The position numbers were made by a program, and so were the translations under genes. 64,000 nt of DNA from Candidatus Bathyarchaeota archaeon (GTDB taxonomy: Archaea; Thermoproteota; Bathyarchaeia; Bathyarchaeales; SOJC01): contig JAOUKM010000003.1 of assembly GCA_029882535.1 (NCBI GenBank), positions 49,237 to 113,236 of the forward strand, in the 5' to 3' direction. This document shows positions 60,958-64,000 of this stretch, piece by piece. Below the pieces are notes generated by a model. That model did not search any database, was not told the origin of the DNA, and saw only the letters and a program-made list of their open reading frames with translations. The first letter of the stretch is position 1, and every line of letters begins with the position of its first letter.

Positions 60958-62406
60958 ATGTCACTGGACCTTGGAAGAAAAGGGTTAGAGGAAGCAGTTA
61001 AGGTAGGCGCATCATACGCTGACGTCCGAATTGGAGAGATTCTAGATGAAAACTTGACTGTGAAAAACGGTGTTCCAGAAGAAACTAACTTGTTGCAGAC
61101 GAATGGCATCGGAATACGTGTAATGATAAACGGTGCTTGGGGATTCGCAGCATCCGTAGATTTGACTAAAAAAGAAATTAAAGAGATAGCTCATAAAGCT
61201 GTGGCGATCGCAAAAGCCAGCGCCAAAGTCAAGAAAAAAGCTGTAGCATTAAAGAAAACTGAGGCAAAGAAAAGTAATTATTCAACACCAGTAAGGAAAA
61301 ACCCCTTTGAAATTCCGTTAGAAGAAAAAATGGAAACGTTGATGAACGCAGAACGTACCGTTGCAAAACAGTCGCCTCTCATCAAAGTGTCGTATGCTTT
61401 CTTCAGAGCAATGCAAGAGAAAAAGCTGTTCATGAGCACGGAAGGCGCTGAAATTCGTCAACAGATAAACTGGTGCGGCGGTGGAATTATGGCTGTGGCT
61501 ATAAAAAACGGTGAAGTGCAACGGCGCTCCTATCCAAGCTCTTTCCGCGGCAACTTCTCAACAAGCGGCTACGAGTTATTCAAATCTCTAAAACTGTCTA
61601 AACACGCAAAACAAACGGGGAAAGAAGCTGTACAGTTGCTTAAAGCTGAAAAATGTCCCTCGGCAAACACTGATTTAATCATTACTGGTGATCAGTTGGC
61701 ACTTCAAGTTCACGAAAGCTGTGGGCATCCAACCGAGCTCGACAGAGCCTTAGGCATGGAAGCCGACTATGCAGGCACAAGCTTCCTTACACCAGATAAA
61801 TTGAAAAAGCTCAGATATGGTTCGAATCACGTCAACATTGTTGCCGACGCGACGGTTCCAGGCGGGTTGGGCACGCTCGGATATGACGACGAAGGAACAC
61901 CAGCTAAAAAAGTCTATCTTGTGAAGAAGGGTATGTTCGTTGGCTACCAGTCATCGCGAGAAACGGCCGCGTTACTTAAACTGAAAGAAAGCAGCGGCGG
62001 CATGCGAGCAGACTCACCTTTAACCATACCGCTGATTCGAATGACAAACATCAACCTACTGCCAGGCGACTGGAAAGCAGAAGAACTCATTGAGGATACA
62101 CAGAAAGGAATTTTGATGCAGGTAAATAGGTCATGGAGCATAGATGACAGGCGATTAAACTTTCAGTTTGGCACCGAAATTGGCTGGACAATAAAAAATG
62201 GCAGCAAAGAAAAAATGGTTAGAAATCCAACCTACACGGGCATCACACCGCAATTTTGGGGGTCATGCGACGCCATAAGCAAAGATGACTGGGTAATGTG
62301 GGGAGTACATAATTGTGGAAAAGGAGTGCCTGGGCAAGTTATGTATGTGGGGCATGGCTGCGGTACTGCTCGCTTTAAAAAAGTCAAGGTGGGACTAATC
62401 AAGTAA
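60958..62406 (+). CDS. tldD: TldD metalloprotease subunit
   Basis: TldD is the catalytic subunit of the TldD/TldE protease; 482 residues. The metal site is in HESCGHPTELDRALG, with ADYAGTSFLTPDKL next, then VPGGLGTLGYDDEGTPAKKV and the late GRNPTYTG-like VRNPTYTGITPQFWGSCDAI. All metal ligands visible in the motif are present. The pair processes unfolded or modified peptides. The tldE gene starts 17 bases later, so they form one operon. The ATG at 60958 has GGAG upstream. Confidence 0.95.
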   Translation: MSLDLGRKGLEEAVKVGASYADVRIGEILDENLTVKNGVPEETNLLQTNGIGIRVMINGAWGFAASVDLTKKEIKEIAHKAVAIAKASAKVKKKAVALKKTEAKKSNYSTPVRKNPFEIPLEEKMETLMNAERTVAKQSPLIKVSYAFFRAMQEKKLFMSTEGAEIRQQINWCGGGIMAVAIKNGEVQRRSYPSSFRGNFSTSGYELFKSLKLSKHAKQTGKEAVQLLKAEKCPSANTDLIITGDQLALQVHESCGHPTELDRALGMEADYAGTSFLTPDKLKKLRYGSNHVNIVADATVPGGLGTLGYDDEGTPAKKVYLVKKGMFVGYQSSRETAALLKLKESSGGMRADSPLTIPLIRMTNINLLPGDWKAEELIEDTQKGILMQVNRSWSIDDRRLNFQFGTEIGWTIKNGSKEKMVRNPTYTGITPQFWGSCDAISKDDWVMWGVHNCGKGVPGQVMYVGHGCGTARFKKVKVGLIK

Positions 62407-62423
62407 AAAAGGTGAGAACAAGT

Positions 62424-63797
62424 ATGGTTACAAAAAGACTTTTGGAAATCGCTGAAAAAACCGTTGAACTTGCTTTAAAACATGAAGTAGACCAAGCACA
62501 GACAGCTGCGTTTTTCGTAGACTCTGCGTTGACAAGGTATGCTAATTCACAAATCCATCAAAACGTTGCCTCAAAAAGAGGTGGAGTGGCGATAAAAGTT
62601 GTTATCGGCAAAAAAGTTGGAATATTACGTGCCAACTCTTTAGAGACAAAGCAAATTAAAGACTCGGTGAAAAAAGCCGTCAAAATCGCCAAAGTCATGC
62701 CTCCAAATAAAAACTTCAAAAGCCTTCCCAAACCGATAAAGTGGACTCCAATAAAAGGAACATTCGACAAGAAAACTGCAAAATGTACACCCGACTTTAG
62801 AGCAGAAAGAGTAAAAGAGGCCATAGATACGGCGCATTCAAAATCTCGCCTAGTCAACGCAGTTGCTGGATCCTTTTTCACTGGATCTTTCGCTTTCGCC
62901 ATTGCAAACTCGCTTGGAATTTCGGCGTGGGCAAAAATCTCGACAACCTCCTTGCAGACAACCGTTATCTCAAAGTCAAAAGGTTCACAGGGTTTTGGAT
63001 CAGCAGAGCAGCATTCTAAGCGAATAAAAGATATTGACCCCGTAAAAATTAGTAGCCAAGCAGCAGAGAAATCGGTTAAAAGCGTAAACCCAAAGAAAAT
63101 TCCCATCGGAGAATACGAAGTAGTTCTTTCGCCACGGGCTACGGCAGAGCTTCTCATGTATCTGGGATACATTGGTTTTTCAGCAACTAGCTACCAAGAT
63201 GGACAATCCTTCATTAAATACAATTTGAAAAAACAAGTGTTTGACAAAAAACTGAACGTAAAGGACGACCCAAGAGACGCAAAGGCATTGTATCCCTTTC
63301 CAGTAGACGGCGAAGGCGTTCCAAAAAAGAAGGTGCAACTTATTAATAACGGCAGGGTTTCGACAAAAAGCATTTGCTACGACTCCTTTACTGCAGGAAA
63401 AGAAAAAGGCAAAAAGAGCACTGGACACGTGTTACCGCCGGTATTTGGGTTCTACAATAGACCCATACCTTTCAACATCTCAGTAGCTTCTGGCGACGCG
63501 TCTGTGGAAGAGATGATTCGAGAAACGAAACATGGCATATTCGTAACAAGATTTCACTACACTAACCCAGTTGAGCCTACAAAGGCAATTCTCACAGGGC
63601 TTACAAGAGACGGCACGTTTCTAATTGAAAAGGGTGAAATCGCCAAGCCTGTAATGAATCTACGCTATACAGACAGCATGCTATCTGCTCTAAAAGGAAT
63701 TCCAATGCTTGGAAAAAAACTTGAAATAGTGGAAGAGGTCAATACGCCTGCAATGAAACTGGAGAAACTCCGCTTCACTGGAATAACCCAATACTAA
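62424..63797 (+). CDS. tldE: TldE/PmbA protease partner subunit
   Basis: This 457-residue protein is the partner of TldD. It shows the TldE pattern RYANSQIHQNVASKRGGVAI, then FGSAEQHSKRIKDIDPVKIS, LSPRATAELLMYLGYIGFSA and VEEMIRETKHGIFVTRFHYT. The HExxxH of TldD is absent, as expected. The ATG at 62424 lies 8 bases after AGGTGAG; the GTG inside that sequence (62412) is not the start. The stop is at 63797. Confidence 0.95.
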   Translation: MVTKRLLEIAEKTVELALKHEVDQAQTAAFFVDSALTRYANSQIHQNVASKRGGVAIKVVIGKKVGILRANSLETKQIKDSVKKAVKIAKVMPPNKNFKSLPKPIKWTPIKGTFDKKTAKCTPDFRAERVKEAIDTAHSKSRLVNAVAGSFFTGSFAFAIANSLGISAWAKISTTSLQTTVISKSKGSQGFGSAEQHSKRIKDIDPVKISSQAAEKSVKSVNPKKIPIGEYEVVLSPRATAELLMYLGYIGFSATSYQDGQSFIKYNLKKQVFDKKLNVKDDPRDAKALYPFPVDGEGVPKKKVQLINNGRVSTKSICYDSFTAGKEKGKKSTGHVLPPVFGFYNRPIPFNISVASGDASVEEMIRETKHGIFVTRFHYTNPVEPTKAILTGLTRDGTFLIEKGEIAKPVMNLRYTDSMLSALKGIPMLGKKLEIVEEVNTPAMKLEKLRFTGITQY

Positions 63798-63891
63798 CAA
63801 AGCCTTCCTTCCCTTATATGCGTCCTTATTCACAACTGAAAAGCAGAATAGCAGAATTTTTTACCTATCTTAATCTTTTTGGTGCTATGAC

Positions 63892-64000
63892 ATGAAGTTT
63901 AGCGGCAGAACAGTAACAGCCATAATAGAATTTCCAAACAACAAAATCTTGTTAGTCAAAAGGGGAACTGTGGTTTTCAAAGGCTATTGGCTTTGCCTGG
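63892..64000 (+). CDS. Nudix-family hydrolase, N-terminal fragment (cut by window edge)
   Basis: Thirty-six codons are visible from an ATG with GGTG about 7 bases upstream: it starts MKFSGRTVTAIIEFPNNKIL, then LVKRGTVVFKGYWLCLG. The strand pattern and YWxLPG-like end (here YWLCLG) are those that lead into a Nudix box, which lies outside the window. ADP-ribose or nucleotide hydrolysis is possible. It follows tldE by 94 bases. Confidence 0.65.
   Translation, partial: MKFSGRTVTAIIEFPNNKILLVKRGTVVFKGYWLCL

Noticed and set aside
62558..63172. Minus-strand frame of 204 codons inside tldE
   Set aside because: Antisense to a conserved protease subunit; no motif.
1..64000. CRISPR array, insertion sequence or integrase-bounded island
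   Set aside because: No regularly spaced direct repeats, no transposase or integrase reading frame and no flanking direct repeats were seen on reading both strands.

Overview
This 64 kb window is archaeal chromosome. The evidence is the two-subunit topoisomerase VI, aIF1A, aIF2-beta, RIO1 kinase, a KH-domain ribosome assembly protein, aEF-2 with a diphthamide loop, CDP-archaeol synthase (CarS), a RadB-like recombinase, a Grc3/Clp1-type polynucleotide kinase, GGTGA-type ribosome binding sites and TATA boxes placed for leaderless transcripts. The mix (UbiD-type decarboxylase, split GcvPA/GcvPB, class III ribonucleotide reductase, DUF424, a PAC4-like protein) fits a member of the TACK group, most likely a Bathyarchaeia lineage. 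That placement is inference, because no rRNA is present.

Layout. 0-2.8 kb: MacB-type ABC exporter with a PadR regulator and paired operator-like repeats. 3-9 kb: a loose, partly decayed region with a beta-CASP-like hydrolase, DUF5661, GNAT and DUF998 genes, two frame-disrupted small genes, alternating CG tracts and four copies of a tRNA-T-arm-like repeat. 9-20 kb: secreted NosD-like protein, tRNA-Ile and tRNA-Arg, cysteine desulfurase, adenosine-specific kinase, radical SAM protein, two glycosyltransferases, AIRS/HypE-like protein, ECF S-component, MFS carrier and a bactofilin-like repeat protein. 20-31 kb: KaiC-like ATPase facing a winged-helix protein with a degenerate KaiC-like domain, LPG-synthase-like membrane protein, CTP synthase, double GNAT, MoaD-like protein, glycine decarboxylase, nucleoside phosphorylase and corrinoid adenosyltransferase. 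31-39 kb: information-processing block (aIF2-beta, DUF424, aIF1A, RIO1, KH protein, Top6B-Top6A, small membrane protein, aEF-2).

39-47 kb: SPL-like radical SAM protein, M29-like aminopeptidase, two acetyltransferase tail remnants, a broken PIN gene, class III ribonucleotide reductase NrdD and, just upstream of it, a 701-residue protein that joins an ArsR-like winged helix to an ATP-cone and an NrdD-like body lacking the catalytic cysteines and the glycyl-radical loop. This looks like a nucleotide-sensing regulator made from a dead reductase and is the most unusual system in the window. 47-64 kb: CarS, RadB-like protein, an RNase H-fold protein overlapping a Grc3/Clp1-like kinase, endonuclease III, parvulin, a PAC4-like chaperone coupled to UbiD, CBS protein, DUF6125, a hairpin-rich intergenic element, DinB/Dpo4 polymerase, DUF5752, transglutaminase-like exported protein, two Nudix proteins (one cut by the window end), NFU protein, Fpg-like glycosylase and the TldD/TldE protease pair.

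A large-scale feature is a mosaic of strand-composition blocks. Coding DNA flips between A+C-rich and G+T-rich, and the flips fall inside conserved genes (aEF-2 near 38.2 kb, NrdD near 44.3 kb). No CRISPR array, insertion sequence, rRNA or replication origin was recognised.
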